DNA from: Paralithodes platypus
Lineage: Eukaryota; Arthropoda; Malacostraca; Decapoda; Lithodidae
Length of the DNA stretch: 64,000 bases
Reading direction: 5' to 3'
Assembly: GCA_032716605.1 (NCBI GenBank)
Contig: CM064538.1
Span: 25,159,446-25,223,445 of the forward strand
Under the pieces are notes generated by a model. The model did no database searches. It saw only the letters and a program-made list of their open reading frames with translations, and had not been told where the DNA came from. Position numbers and translations under genes: made by a program. The first letter of the stretch is position 1. Each line of letters begins with the position of its first letter. Positions 42,352 to 54,160 of the stretch are shown in pieces.

Positions 42352-43258
42352 CACTCCTTCCTTAAACTGCTGCCATTCTACCTCTACTTCTCTCACTTCC
42401 ATCCACTTTTCATTTAGTCTTTCCTTGTACTCCCTCTCTTTTTCACTCTTCTCTAACTCACTAACTTTTATTACCTCTCTTACTTCACGTTGTCTCTTAT
42501 TCTCCTGTAACTCTTAACTCTTAGCTTTCCCTCCACCAGGTAATGATCTGACATACCCTCCGCCTCACCTCTCATCACATTCACATCCAGCAGTCTACAC
42601 AATCTTTCCCTTGTCATCAGCACATAATCCATCAATGCCCTCTCTACAATCTCTCCCCTCACAAGTCTATGCCAGGTGTACTTGTGTATACGCCTTTTTT
42701 TGAAGAACGTATTACCTACACTCAATCTACACTCTTCACATACATTTTTCAGTCTTTCTCCACTCTCGTTTACACCATCCACACCAAAACTACCGATGAC
42801 TCCCTCAACAGCCTCATTTCCTACCCTAGCATTTAGGTCCCCTAAAACTATAACATTTTCATTTTCATCAAACCCTTGTAGACAATCTCTCAAATCCTCC
42901 CAGAAACCCTCTACCTCGTCTAACTCTCTTTCACTTCCTGGTTCATACGCACTTACAAAAACCCACCTTTCACCCTTAAACCGCATTCTCACCCACATTA
43001 GCCTTGATGACACCTCTTTCCACTCTTTTATAAACTCTCTCAACTCCTCCTTCTTTCCCCCTGACTCCCTTGTCTACTCCAGACTTCCTACCTATCACGG
43101 TTCCAAAATCCACTTCTCCCTCTCCTTTCATCTTTGTTTCATTCAGTGCAAGGACATCATACATCATTCTTTCAAATAACCTTCCAATATATAGCCTACT
43201 TATAACCCTGCACAACCCCCGCACGTTATGCCGCCCGAGAGTGCTCCTCTGCAGTCCC
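42352..43258 (-). pseudogene. RTE-2 APE endonuclease part
   Basis: Read from 43258 leftward: NVRGLCRVISRLYIG, then ALNETKMKGEGEVDFG (catalytic Glu) in the frame 43260-42976. After a frameshift, 43043-42480 has RLMWVRMRFKGERW, VIVLGDLNARVGNEAVEG (D-x-N), KYTWHRLVRGE, LMDYVLM and GMSDHYLVEGKL (SDH). It joins the linker at the LINE H insertion site. The second TSD copy is 42352-42356. Confidence 0.8.
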
Positions 43259-43261
43259 ACT

Positions 43262-44299
43262 ATACATAAACATGAATGTATGGCAATGTGATCGTAGCAA
43301 ACTGAATGTGAATGTTATTGTATAAAACCGAATATAAAATTAAAAAATTAAAAATACCGCTAAATGAAAACAGTAGGCTACAAAATCCGAGCTGGGACAT
43401 AAAAAGTAAAAATTGAAAATAAATGAAAACAGTAGGCTACAAAATCAGAACTGGGACATGCGAGTGTAAATATGAATGTGAATGTGAATGTGATGGTAAG
43501 TAAGATTATCGCCAAAAATTTGAATGTGGTGGTAAGTGAAATGCTGGCTGTGAAGGGAATTTATAGTCTCCTGAAAACTCCCCAGGCCCACTTCCTTGGT
43601 GCCTGGCGCGGGGCTCGAACCTCTGAAGGGAGTTTAACCCTCCTAAAAACCCACAGGTTTTGAGATGCCTTGGGTGGGGTTCGAACCCTGGTTAGTAACC
43701 ATATCCTCCATAGGTCAACCAGGCCTGCGCGCTAACCCACTGTACTACCACGGACGTACAAAAGTATAGTAACCTTAGTCCTATTTGTAAGAACCAGGTG
43801 ATAGTCTCGTGGTGATTCACGTGATGAGTTTATTGGACTTCCCATCAACGACTATTTTACACTATACCTGACGTCAACTCGGGTAGTACATTATTGGGGT
43901 TGCGGGATATTTTCGAGGGCATTACAGTAAGAATTGTTCATTGGTTTCTCTACATTCACATTCATTTCTCTACAATCAGATTCACGTTCGTTTGGCCACG
44001 TTCACATTCGTTTTGCCACATTCACATTAGTTTCTCTACAATAAGTCTACATTCACATTGGACATGCGAGTGATTATCTTGAATGTGAATCTGAATGTGA
44101 ATGTGGTAGTAAGACTTATAGGCCTACATTGGTTTCTCTATAGCCTACATTCACATTCGTTTCTCTACATTCAGATTCACATTCGATTTGCCACATTCAC
44201 ATTCGTTTCTCTACAATATGTCTACATTCACATTGGACATGCGAGTGTAAATAACAAACTAGAATAGGCTATAGCAGAGGCTATGAAGCTGTAAGATGC
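43262..44299 (+). repeat. (GAATGT)n minisatellite block with longer repeated units
   Basis: Mixture of GAATGT hexamers (43469-43492), the reverse-complement CATTCA/CATTCG unit (about 43935-44235), and a longer unit: 'aaaacagtaggctacaaaatccgagctgggacat' followed by 'gtgtaaacatgaatgtgaatg'. The same modules recur at 44380-44930 and 60890-61850. A SINE-like segment (43568-43758) interrupts it. Confidence 0.85.
43568..43758 (-). mobile_element. tRNA-derived SINE or tRNA-like dimer
   Basis: On the minus strand: GTCCGTGGTAGTACAGTGGG (A-box TGGTAGTACAGTGG) and about 55 nt later an exact B-box GGTTCGAACCC (near 43680). About 65 nt further is a second B-box-like GGTTCGAGCCCC (near 43612). Two B-boxes suggest a dimer or an internal duplication. 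There is no convincing cloverleaf, so I call it a SINE, not a tRNA gene. Confidence 0.6.
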
Positions 44300-44376
44300 T
44301 TCCAATATATAGCCTACTTATAACCCTGCACAACCCCGCACGTTATGCCGCCCGAGAGTTCCCCTCTGCAGGTCCC
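44300..44376 (-). pseudogene. RTE-2 remnant left by a large internal deletion
   Basis: The left flank (AAACTAGAATAGGCTATAGC... to TTCCAATATAT) is that of RTE-2 at 36522-36575. From TTCCAATATAT onward the sequence is RTE-2's 5' coding end (as at 43182-43258, encoding SRLYIG), and then the right flank as at 43262. The tail, RT and most of the endonuclease are missing. TTCCAATATAT occurs at both sides of the missing segment in the full copy. Confidence 0.8.
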
Positions 44377-44925
44377 ACTACATAAACATGAATGGATGGC
44401 AATGTGATAGTAGCAAACTGAATGTGAATGTTATTGTATAAACCCGAATATAAAAGTAAAACAATGAAAATATATGAAAACTGTAGGCTACAAAATCCGA
44501 CTGTGACATAAAAAGTAAAAAAAAAAACATGAAAATAACAGTAGGCTACAAAATCCGAGCTGGGACATGCAAGTGTAAACATGAATATGAATGTGAATGT
44601 GGTGGTAATTAAGATTATCGCAAATGTGAATGTGAATGTGGTGGTAAGAATTGTACATTGGTGTAATTAAGATTATCGCGAAAGTGAATCTGAATGTGAA
44701 TGTGGTGGTAAGAATTGTAGCTTACATTGGTTTGACAACCGAATATAAAAGTAACAAAATTAAAATATATGAAAACGGTATGCTACAAAATCCGAGCTGG
44801 GACATTAAAAGTAAAAAAAAAAAAAAAAAAAAAAATGAAAACAGTAGGCTACAAAATCAGAGCTGGGACATGCAAGTGTAAACATGAATGTGAATGTGAA
44901 TGTGGTGGTAGGCCTAACGGAAAAG
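44377..44925 (+). repeat. Second minisatellite block
   Basis: Same modules as 43262-43530: a 'gtaggctacaaaatccgagctgggacat' unit in several copies, GAATGT hexamers and poly-A runs (44815-44835). It follows the RTE-2 remnant as 43262 follows the full RTE-2. Confidence 0.85.
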
Positions 44926-45278
44926 CATGCTCACCACCACAGCCACCATATACCGAGACCTCCACCTTCACCATCTTCACCAACAATGTTGCCACACCAC
45001 CACCACAGCCAACATACCGAGATCCCCACCCCTACTTCCACCACCACCACCACCATCACCAACGCCACCACCACAGCCACCATACCGAGACCTCCACCTT
45101 TACCTTCACCACCACCACCACAGCCAACATACCAAGATCACCACTTATAGCTGCTCACCACCACCACCACCACCTCTACCAATAACAGAGAAACAGTTAC
45201 CCAAGCATTCACCACCACAAGCCGTTTTCTCTCTCTACCACACCTCCCCCGCATCAGAGAAAACGTCGACTCAAGGAC
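44926..45278 (+). repeat. Imperfect CAC/CAT-rich repeats
   Basis: Units such as 'ccaccaccacagccaacataccgag' recur four times (44937, 45000, 45070, 45115) with CAC expansions between. Overlapping open frames in all three phases are repeat products. Confidence 0.75.
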
Positions 45279-45914
45279 CTGACCTCTGAAGTGCGCATGG
45301 GGGTAATTGGAAACGTCCCCCTGTGCTGACGTATTTGAGGTGTTTCCGTCACTAAAATATTCATTGTGCCATTAATAGCATTAATACTTATCCATATGCG
45401 CCTATTATGGGTTGATTATAAAGGTATTAACCTGAAACAACAATAAAACGAGTGAAAACAGTGTTTGGATGGTCAAAATCGGAGATATAGCCCGCGAGTT
45501 GTATAATGTATGGGTGAGGCAATCTGCTTTCCTGCCAATTTCCCCCAAGGCCACTGAGACACAGTCGATCGATACTCTCTCTCTCTCTCTCGTGCACTCG
45601 CTTGCCATCAGTGATGACAACACCCTGCTTGCAACTCGCTAATGTTAGCACGAAAATATACCTCAGAATAAGGGAATAACAGGGAAAATAGGTGATAACT
45701 GAAGGAGAGGAGGAAAGTGGGGAAGGAGGGGAGGTAGAGGACTGAGATTTTGCATGGCCCAGGGGCCAACAAAAAATAAAAAAATAAACAAAATAAAAAT
45801 ATATATATATTTTTTTTCGATTTCAAAAGTTGATTTTTTTTTTTCACTCACTCATAAGAGTCTCCCCGCAGGCCGGGGGAACTCTTAAGAGTCTCCCCGC
45901 AGTTCCCGGGTTAA
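45279..45914 (+). mobile_element. TTAA-flanked MITE, family 1, copy C
   Basis: About 636 bp. The left TTAA has become CTGA (45279-45282), followed by CCTCTGAAGTGCGCATGG; the right end GCAGTTCCCGGGTTAA closes at 45914. Shares 'ggtaattggaaacgtccccctgtgctgacg' with copy A, so these two form one subfamily. Confidence 0.8.
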
Positions 45915-46850
45915 GGATAACAATTATATACCTCTGCAGGGCAGAAGATAACATGTGATCAGTTCTCGCCGATATTACACTTCTCCTGCAACACCCCAAA
46001 CCTACAAACTTGCAACCACTGTCCACTCCATCTACCTCCAGCCTGTAAAACACATAAGCAGCCCCAGACCAAACCAGAAGACAAATGCAACTATATCACC
46101 CCACCCCAGAGTTAAAAAGGACACAACCGCCCCCAGCCAACATGAGTTACTACCATCGAGATGACACGCCCTCCAACACCAGGGAAAAACTTATCCATCA
46201 ACATAACCAATTCCAAAGTCCAACAGAAGAAGAAAAGCGAAGAAGAGAAATCAATCAAGAAATGGCACTATAAGTAAGTATATCACCCCTCTCCATGCCA
46301 CAAGGAACTAACCGCCCTACAACATCCTACCCCTAGGTGCCTTTCTGATGCTCAACCACATCACCCCCGAGGCCCTGAGAAACGGTATGACTATGGCGGG
46401 AGATTTTAGGATCGTCACTCAGCCAGAGAGCTGTCCTTGCCACCCACAGACGTAAGGCAGTTTCCAAACCTGATTGGATTACTAATTCTACACCCATTGG
46501 ATTATTTATTCTACACATCGAAAGTGAAGTTATTATACCGTAAAAATTATAGAAGATCTAACTGTGGAAAGTATAATTATATACTTAGTGTATTATCAGA
46601 GAGAAAGTATATAAAGATCAAAAGTGAAAATAGTACAAATATATCTACTAGGTACTGTATATCATAAAAACTATTCTGGAAACATCGGATACTACGCATG
46701 TATGCAAAAAGCGAGAGAAGGGATCAGCTCTAGTGAAACCCAAAGAAATCTGGGAAGTAATTATAATAATTCTGTCAAAATTAGTAAGAAATAAATTAAA
46801 GTTAACTTATGCGTAAGCACCACAGTGATTTAACATCAGAAAAATAATTA
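45915..46850 (+). other. Unclassified sequence, one small open frame
   Basis: No recognised element. A short frame at 46085-46273 (62 aa) is polar and charged (MSYYHRDDTPSNTREKL..., TEEEKRRREINQEMAL). I do not recognise it. Its setting among LTR-like sequences makes a decayed element more likely than a gene. Confidence 0.35.
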
Positions 46851-46990
46851 CGTGGTGGTCAAGTGGAGAGCACGCTCGCATGTGAATCTGAAAGACCCGG
46901 GATCGAATCCCTGCCACGGCGGACATTTAGTGGGTGCGGTAGTACGTCCTAGCATGTTTCACATGCTTGCACCCAGTCAGGGGACAGACA
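46851..46990 (+). mobile_element. tRNA-derived SINE
   Basis: The head 46851-46924 has a seven-pair acceptor stem (CGTGGTG with TGCCACG, two wobble pairs), an A-box (TGGTCAAGTGGAGAGC) and a B-box GGGATCGAATCCC. The anticodon arm does not close properly, so it is not a functional tRNA gene. The downstream body GGACATTTAGTGGGTGCGG... is not tRNA. Right end uncertain. Confidence 0.6.
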
Positions 46991-47099
46991 TCCTGACGAC
47001 GTATACAGACAAAACACACATAACAAAGTCACTCCAACACCTTCCTCTCTCTCCAACACCCCTTCTCCCCTCTCAACACTCTTCTCTGAGCTATTGCCG

Positions 47100-47559
47100 A
47101 TAAAAATGGCATGTTCAGTCCTGTAAAGAATCGTAAGATTCAGAGTCGTAAAGATTCCAGGACGAGCTCATCAGCGGCGGATCCCCAGATCGACCGTGGT
47201 GATTGTCACCTAAACATCTACAAAACTAAACTAAAAACGTACAGCTCCCAAATCCAGAACAACTCTACGCAGGTAAATACCAAAAGTTCACATATATAAT
47301 TACTACATAACCTTTTCTAAGCACAAGTGTAAATCCTCGCTTGAAAGGAGTGCTATTCTTATCTCTGAAATAAATACAGGACAAGTGTAATCTTTCAGTT
47401 AGAAAGCGGTCCCTAATACTTACTTCGATATAGCATAGAAAAATCCAGTCTTGCGAGTCAGACGTAGTGGAGCCTCGTTCGTGCACTTTTATTGTTTTGT
47501 TCTTGACCATTGTTGTTCTAGCTTTTACGTATGCGATATTCTAGTGTAAATAACGGAAT
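47100..47559. other. No gene seen
   Basis: Unique-looking sequence downstream of the SINE with no motif I recognise. Confidence 0.4.
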
Positions 47560-47994
47560 ATGAATACACGTCTTGTGATAATTATTAAAATACCACCAAA
47601 AGGAATGCCCCCCACCAACCTCCCGACCAACAACCCAGTAATAATTCCGCAAGAACCAGAACGGAAGCCGGCAGGGACGAAAGGGCCCAGCAGCCGGAAA
47701 GAGAAGTACACACCCACAGGATCAAAGGAAGCCGACACGGCCGGAAAACAAGAGATCCCAAAGACACTTCGACCAAAGGTGTTATACTCACAACCTATCG
47801 AATATGTTAGGTTCAAACGACGGGACCAAAGGACCGACCCCAACACGGCCGGAAAACAAAAGGCCCCAAAGGCACGTCGACCACAATTAGTATGTTCCCA
47901 CATCCAAGACACTCACACAACACACCAACTTCGTTTTTCTTCCTTCCACATAACTCCACATAATGTATACGTCTCCTCAATCACAGCCTTCTAA
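47560..47994 (+). other. Basic Pro/Lys-rich open frame, unrecognised
   Basis: 144-aa frame without homologous domains that I recognise. It contains an internal duplication of about 110 bp (TGSKEADTAGKQEIPKTLRP against RDQRTDPNTAGKQKAPKARR). The style resembles the end frame of the 51-60 kb LTR element (Gly/Glu/Thr/Lys-rich, also starting near ATGCCCC), so it may be the beginning of a diverged LTR. No initiator context supports a real gene. Confidence 0.3.
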
Positions 47995-48469
47995 TATACA
48001 AACCACATTACTTTAACAATGAACATTCTTGATGTACCGACTAAGTATGTATTTAATGAAGGTACCAACCATGCATGCAGACTATATACTGTATGTTACT
48101 TTCATTGTATAGGTATGACGGCGATCTAAAGACACCCTTGTCTCCATTCAAACCAATCAGATCGTGATTAGGTCAGTCATGTATTTAATTATGTAGCAAC
48201 CCTGCCCCCTAATTTTAGACGACGTAAACTATACTACCCGCGTCGTGTGTGTCCACGGTGACTGTGTTGATTAAGAAAGCCCCAGACCATCCCCAATTTC
48301 GTATGCGGGTCTGTGCTTAGGAAATTGTCGTGCCGGACAATAGTATTAATTTCGCGTGAGTTTGGCTACGGGTCAAACTCGGTACAACCGCCTCAAAATT
48401 GTTACCCCATGAAAACCCGTTTTTCTATGTATGCCACCGATCCACAGAAAATTAACCTAACCCTGTGCT

Positions 48470-49835
48470 TGTACTAATCCATATCTGTTGATTTATATAA
48501 TTAATAATAACCAATTTGCATACGGTCATCTTCAGAGAAGTGCAGGAAACTACCTAGTCTCTCTCTCTCCATTATGAGATAGATCGATGTCACTCATGCA
48601 TGTACCCATTCCTAAGTTAAAGAAAAAGTTTTATCCACAATACTCTGCTTAGTGACCACATGCCCAGTGGTAACCTTTTGAGCCACCCTGTCCTTTTTCC
48701 TCTCCCCGTAGGCCTACCAACCCAACTTCACAAACCTTCCCCTCGCATGACGCCCATCAGGATGTTTTATATTCCGTACCGAGTCAATTCCGACTCGAAC
48801 CCCAGTATACAGAGAGTGCAAACCTATTCTGGTATCTCTTTCACGATCCTCTAACCTAAGTAACCACACTCACCACCTGAACCGTAGGGCTAAAGCGCGC
48901 GAGGCTATGCCCCCCTCCCACCCCCTTGAAAGAGGGTATAGGCCATAAAAATGTCACCTCCACCGACCCCAAGCTCAGCGGTTTCGTTTTAGTGCCTAGG
49001 ATATTATATGAACCAGAAATTGCCCAATCGATATGGATATGACACAGAGGCACTGCCCATGTCGAATTGTATTCCGTGCATTTCAACCAGGGTTCATTCG
49101 CTTTATTTTAACGACGACTAATACCGTCAATTATGCATGCATTTCGTTTTCGTAAGTTAAGTATTTTTTTCCTTCACCATTGTGTTCCTCCTTTTCCGTC
49201 TCTTTCCACAGCTATTATACATCTAATCAGTCACCCCTTCTAGTCCACAGTCCACACTACTCTGTTTTCGTATCTGTGTTGTTTTATATAAGATTAATTA
49301 TGACAAATCTGAATACAATCCTCTCCAGAGAGCTCTAGGGAAGCCACCTAGTTTTTCTCTCCATTTAAGAAGATAAACGTATATTACCCCCATGCTCCGG
49401 GATTCGTTTCTAGCACCTAAGTAGTTATACAATTGAATTTGAGTTATTCAACCAGGTTCTATACTTTTATATTAACGACGGCAAAATACCATCCTTCATG
49501 CATGTCAACTTTTCCTAAGTTAACTCCCATTGATCCACTAATACTTTGCGTAGTAACAAGCATGCTCAGTTGTAACCTTTTATCCACCCTGTCGTTTCTT
49601 TCCATACCAACCCGAGCTTAATAACACCCTCTAAAAAAGACGCCATCAGGATGTTAATTTGTGCCGAGCAAGTCATTTTCTCAAGCTTCCGTAAGCAGAG
49701 AGTACAAACCTATTTTGGTACATCCTTTAACTATCCCCTAACATAACTAACCACCCCTACAACCTGGGGCAGTGAATTAATGCGCGCGAGGCTAATCCCC
49801 CCTTTCCTCCCCTCGAAGAGGCCCAGCATCTCCCC
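48470..49835 (+). repeat. Diverged direct repeat, unit about 0.8-0.9 kb
   Basis: Blocks recur in the same order: 'ttatataattaataa...' (48490) and 'ttatataagattaattatg' (49285); 'ctagtctctctctctccat' (48556) and 'ctagtttttctctccat' (49350); 'cccagtggtaaccttttgagccaccctgtc' (48663) and 'ctcagttgtaaccttttatccaccctgtc' (49564); 'cgcgcgaggct' (48897) and 'gcgcgcgaggct' (49782). No coding. Possibly two LTR-type copies; unclassified. Confidence 0.6.
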
Positions 49836-50202
49836 CTCGCGTAGGACTACCGACATCCTACATGCCCGCCAAATTCTTGCTAGAAATTCTGGGTATTTAC
49901 AACCCATACCAACCTCCAATTTTTCTATTCCAGCCTAAATCCTATTCCTATCCAACCCCCAAGTCCCCCTTAACCCGTCTTAGACTCCTAATAGCATTTC
50001 AGCTAGCTCAGAGGAGGATCCTAGAGATAATATTAACGTAGGTTGAATAGGTTAATATTCTGGCTTGAGTCCAAAGGCGCTGGACAAACTAGTTTTTCCC
50101 CAACATCCTCTTCTCAACTCCTATTAATAATTTGTCTTAGAATAAATGTCAGAAAAAAGGTAAATCATATTGCGGCCTACATGCTAACTTTATAATAGAC
50201 CT

Positions 50203-50818
50203 TTAACCTAAGACGTGCACATGGGGGGTATGAGACACCACACTCCTGTGCGCACGTATTTGAGCTGTTCCCATCACTAACATCGTTATTTTACCATAAA
50301 TAGCATTAATACTTTTCCATATGCGCCTATTATAGGTTGATTATAAAGGCATTAACCTGTTACAACAATAAAACAAGTGGAAACAGCGTTTGGATGGTCA
50401 AAATCGGCGATACAGGCCGGGAGTTACATAATGTATGGCTGAGGCAACCTCCCTCCCCTCCACTTTTCCCCACGTCTGGAGAGAGACTGTCGATTGATAC
50501 TCTCTCTCTCTCTCTCTTGCACTCGCTTGGTAACAGTGATGACAATGCCCTGCTTGCAACTTGCTAATGTTAGCACGAAAATAGACCACAGAATATGGGA
50601 ATAACAGGGAAAATAGGTGATAACTGAAGGAGGTGAGGAAAGTGGGGAAGGAGGGGAGGTGGAGGAGTGATATTATGGCATGGCCCAGGGGAAAAAAAAA
50701 AAAAAAAAAAAAAAAAAATGGGGTGTTTTAAAGGGATTTTTTTTCCCCAGACTCTTAAGAGTCTTCCCGCAGTCGCCCGGGGAAACTCTGAAGAGTCTTC
50801 CTGCAGATCCTGGGTTAA
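50203..50818 (+). mobile_element. TTAA-flanked MITE, family 1, copy D
   Basis: 616 bp. TTAA 50203-50206 followed by CCTAAGACGTGCACATGG, and TTAA 50815-50818 preceded by CAGATCCTGGG. Shares the 'gggtatgagacacc' variant with copy B. A poly-A run at 50695-50718 precedes the doubled CTCTTAAGAG motif. Ends about 170 bp before the large LTR element. Confidence 0.8.
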
Positions 50819-50981
50819 TGCTACCCTCTTCAACCAAGGGATTAAATTAACTTGTATTCCCCTCCGACATCCAAAAGTTAGACAAAGGAACCCCCTCTGC
50901 CCCTCCTCCATATATATAGTCCCACGCCAAAAACAAACCAGTTCTGGAAGATATAACCCTCGTAACGGAAGTGCCGCATTT

Positions 50982-50986
50982 GTGGA
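50982..50986 (+). repeat. Target-site duplication of the LTR element (GTGGA), left
   Basis: GTGGA directly precedes the 5' LTR and is found again directly after the 3' LTR at 59794-59798. Confidence 0.75.
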
Positions 50987-53900
50987 TAAAATGCCCCAGA
51001 ACGAGAAGCCCACCACGGAAGCCACGAGCGAGCACCACCAGGAAACGGGAACAGAAACACCCGAAGGAAAGGCCCACAGAACGAAAGGACCAGGTGACCA
51101 AGCCAACCAGTTAAGACAGGCCGAAGCCTGCAGGACTAAGCAGCTCCTAAACACACCTGCCTATCACTTCTAACCACTGACCCTTCCCCAACCTCGCGTA
51201 TACACTACCCCTCGTGTCCTACACCTCTACCTACATGATGATGAACATGAATACACCTTAATTTAATACACCCATGCCCTGTCCCTAGGTTGAGCCAATG
51301 CCAACCAGTTCAGACAGGCCTAAATCTATGTATGTTCTTCCATCCGAGAAGTAATCTGTTAAAACCCCATGTCATAATTGATAAGAAACTATGATACCCA
51401 CGGGTACACCAGTGTATATATAACCATTATTCCTGTAAGACCTAGACAAGAAATGACTGCAGATGTTAGCCACCATGCAGTAACTCTGATTCTTACCCCA
51501 ACCAGAGATTGTATACACCACCCTCTTTTACCATTGTCTCGACGCCTTTCCACCACGAAACAATACCGAAGCTACCCCTACGAACTGCCGCTTTCTTTGG
51601 TATATATGTCATAGAAAACGCAGTTCCCAGGAACAACTAGAATCAGCAAGAAATAGTGTCAGAGTAACAGTGTCCATAACCATCGTATTGACGAGTAATA
51701 ATACACCATGTTTTTCTCTACTTTTATCCACAGTCAAGCACACACCTACAGTTAACCTCCTCTTCCCCACAGCCCACAGTCCACATGATTCTATCATTCC
51801 ACCACTTATTGCTCATCCCCCGGTAGCGTTTGGCTAACGTACCTTCCCTGTCATTAACCCCCAGGCTATGATACCAACTGTAGCCTAATGCCACCCCTAC
51901 GCCCAGAGACCTTATGGTCAAACTTCCACGTAATCCCCCTTAACCCTCTCCCTCTCGTTAACCCCCCACGCTCCTCAACTCCCTTCCGACCTAGCCTCTC
52001 CAGCATACCCCCTGAATATCCTTACCTTTTCCGTTACTAACATTCTCACACCTTTTGTATATATACTCCTATCCAGCCTACCTTCCCCCAGTAGCAAGGA
52101 ACACCATTAGAACTTTACTAACCCTTTGCATGCCATCTATTCCCTCACAACCCATTCACAACCCTGTACCAAATGATCGTCCGTGCGAGGCTAGCCGCCT
52201 CACCAGTGACTAACTTCTATTGCCATACTTCCAGATCAATGTGGCAGAGTTAGCAACCCAGTCTCCACCACATCCAACCACCCATGCAATTAACAACCTA
52301 ACCAAGTAAACCAGCTGATCAAGGCACCTTCGGTTTTGATATTACGAACACCCACATCTGTCTCATAAACAGAGGGTTATTACAAACCCTTGTGATATGG
52401 TAAGCCCCCAGCCACAGCCGCCCCGACGACCATCACAGAGAAGGGACGCGCACCTACCCCTTTCACCCACCCGAGGAGGGAGACCCCTACCCCTGCGGAG
52501 GTATACCTGACCCCTGTTTTGACTTCCGGGTCATTGCCAGGTAGCACAGGAATTCTTCCTATCAATGAACTAACCATGTATGACTAACACCCTTACTACC
52601 CTCTATTAACCCACAATAAACCATTAACCTTTCTTGCATACTCCGATAACCAAATTAGCACCTCAGCTATACTCTAGAATGAAGACTGAGCAATTTAAGA
52701 GAGACGCTCCTAGCACAGCTGTCCCAAACCTCCTCGCAAAGTAGATCTAGTCTTTCTCCCCTAAATACTTCCAGTATAGCCAAAATAGTACCTCTTACTA
52801 AGGCTCAGTTATATTACAGTATGAAGGCTCCATACAGCCATGTGCCACAACAGTAATCACCCCCTGACCTAGTTCCCGTATTAATTGAGAGCTCAAATAA
52901 GTCCATCAAAACTCGAGATCCCTATGGCCGACAGGGTCCAAAACCACACCTATAAATCAAGCTCCAGCCCCCAGTAAAATCAGTTGAAAGATAGACACCA
53001 ACCAGTGGCTGGTCCCTTAAGTTGACCTCTAGCTCTGCCCTTGTTTTGTTCCTGAGAATTGAGTTCCAGAGCCGGCAGACTCCGTGGCAGATTGAGATAG
53101 AAGAATCTGTCCACGTAAAAGAAATCTATGTGCACCTTATAACCTTCACATAAACCAGTGGGGATATAAGAGTGTAGCCAGCAACAATCGCCAAGAGATC
53201 CATCTTGAGAACTTCTACATATGGACCATCTGGACGGCTGCAGAACCAGTCGCTAGCCCCCAATCTCACGGACGCAAGATAACCAGGACCAGACCAATCA
53301 AATACGACCCAAGATTCACTCTATCAGCACTACAGTGTTACAGTGCTATGTAGAGACTCACTTATTAATATTTCTACGAAGTGGCTATATCTTTGTCCCA
53401 GTATAATTCATATATGACCATTCCATTAGGAAGTGCTAAGCGTATCAGTGTTTATTAATTAACAGGCGATATTAACTCTCGTAAATATTCATATATCCAG
53501 ATACTAATACCTAACTGTGAAACCATAGTGATATCTGATGTTCGCCCACTGATTTGCATTCTATGTGTTTCTGATACAAGAATATAAAACTTAGATCAGT
53601 ACCCCCCTGAGGATACTAGAATTCCCGTGCTCTAAAATACGCGTGTCTAATCTAGTCTATGAATTACTCCTTGTGCACCAGAGCTACTAGTGATCAATAT
53701 AACATTGAACATGAATCTAGAAGTAATATTTATGGTCTCCAATATATAAACTTGTGAATAAAGCCAGTGATCAGAAGATTAATACCTGAACGTTGGAAGA
53801 GGGAGACTAGGCTCCATCCAGATCCACTTAATGCTAGTTTGTTAAATTCTATCAATTGTCTTGTACAAATATTCATATCTTCTTATGCGTCAGATTAATC

Positions 53901-54079
53901 ATCATCAAACAACATACAAAAGTGTGTCCCTCAATAAAAGTGATCGTGTGTCTTGTTACCGTGTGTTTATTTTGTGTTCTCTATTCCTCATACCTTGTTT
54001 TGTGCATGCAGCCTTCTATACCCAGTCAGTTAGAACTCACATTACCCAAGTTAATCCTGTAGAAAAACAGGGCATAACA
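50987..54079 (+). repeat. 5' LTR (3093 bp)
   Basis: Co-linear with 56634-59793. Differences are scattered substitutions and a few indels (for example about 110 bp near 56990-57100 present only on the right, and a gap near 58200 on the right). In the first 230 bp I count about seven differences. A TATA-like GTATATATAC lies at 52057-52066 and is conserved in the other LTR copies. AATAAA occurs at 53757-53762 and 53933-53938 near the 3' end. Both are candidate promoter and poly(A) signals only. Confidence 0.85.
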
Positions 54080-54080
54080 T

Positions 54081-54092
54081 TGGCGGCAGTGG
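54081..54092 (+). promoter_or_regulatory. Primer-binding-site candidate
   Basis: TGGCGGCAGTGG begins one base after the 5' LTR. A TGG start, complementary to the universal CCA of tRNAs, at this position is the standard arrangement for minus-strand priming. I cannot name the tRNA. Confidence 0.6.
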
Positions 54093-54160
54093 TGGTTCTT
54101 GATTCGGATAAAAGGTTGCATTGCATTGCAAGTTTGGAACAGCCAGAACATGATAACATC

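Larger units (their letters stand above)
36573..43258 (-). mobile_element. RTE-type LINE (RTE-2), interrupted by LINE H
   Basis: Minus-strand RTE element. The (ATAG)n tail is seen as TCTA units at 36576-36607; a 3' UTR of about 370 bp follows (36608-36980), which RTE-1 lacks. The coding region 36981-39014 continues at 42352-43258 on the far side of an inserted LINE. The 5' part reads GLCRVISRLYIGRLFERM. The element sits inside a minisatellite: the array lies at 35215-36512 on one side and from 43262 on the other. Confidence 0.85.

Noticed and set aside
44769..45289. Pro/His-rich open frames in three phases
   Set aside because: CAC/CAT repeats give open frames in every phase; no conserved motif.
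46851..46924. Functional tRNA gene
   Set aside because: A and B boxes and acceptor stem are fair, but the anticodon arm does not form and non-tRNA SINE-like sequence follows.
53861..54160. Upstream 100 codons of the gag frame
   Set aside because: Encoded inside the 5' LTR and the primer-binding region, and present in the 3' LTR without gag. The Met at 54161 is the likelier start.
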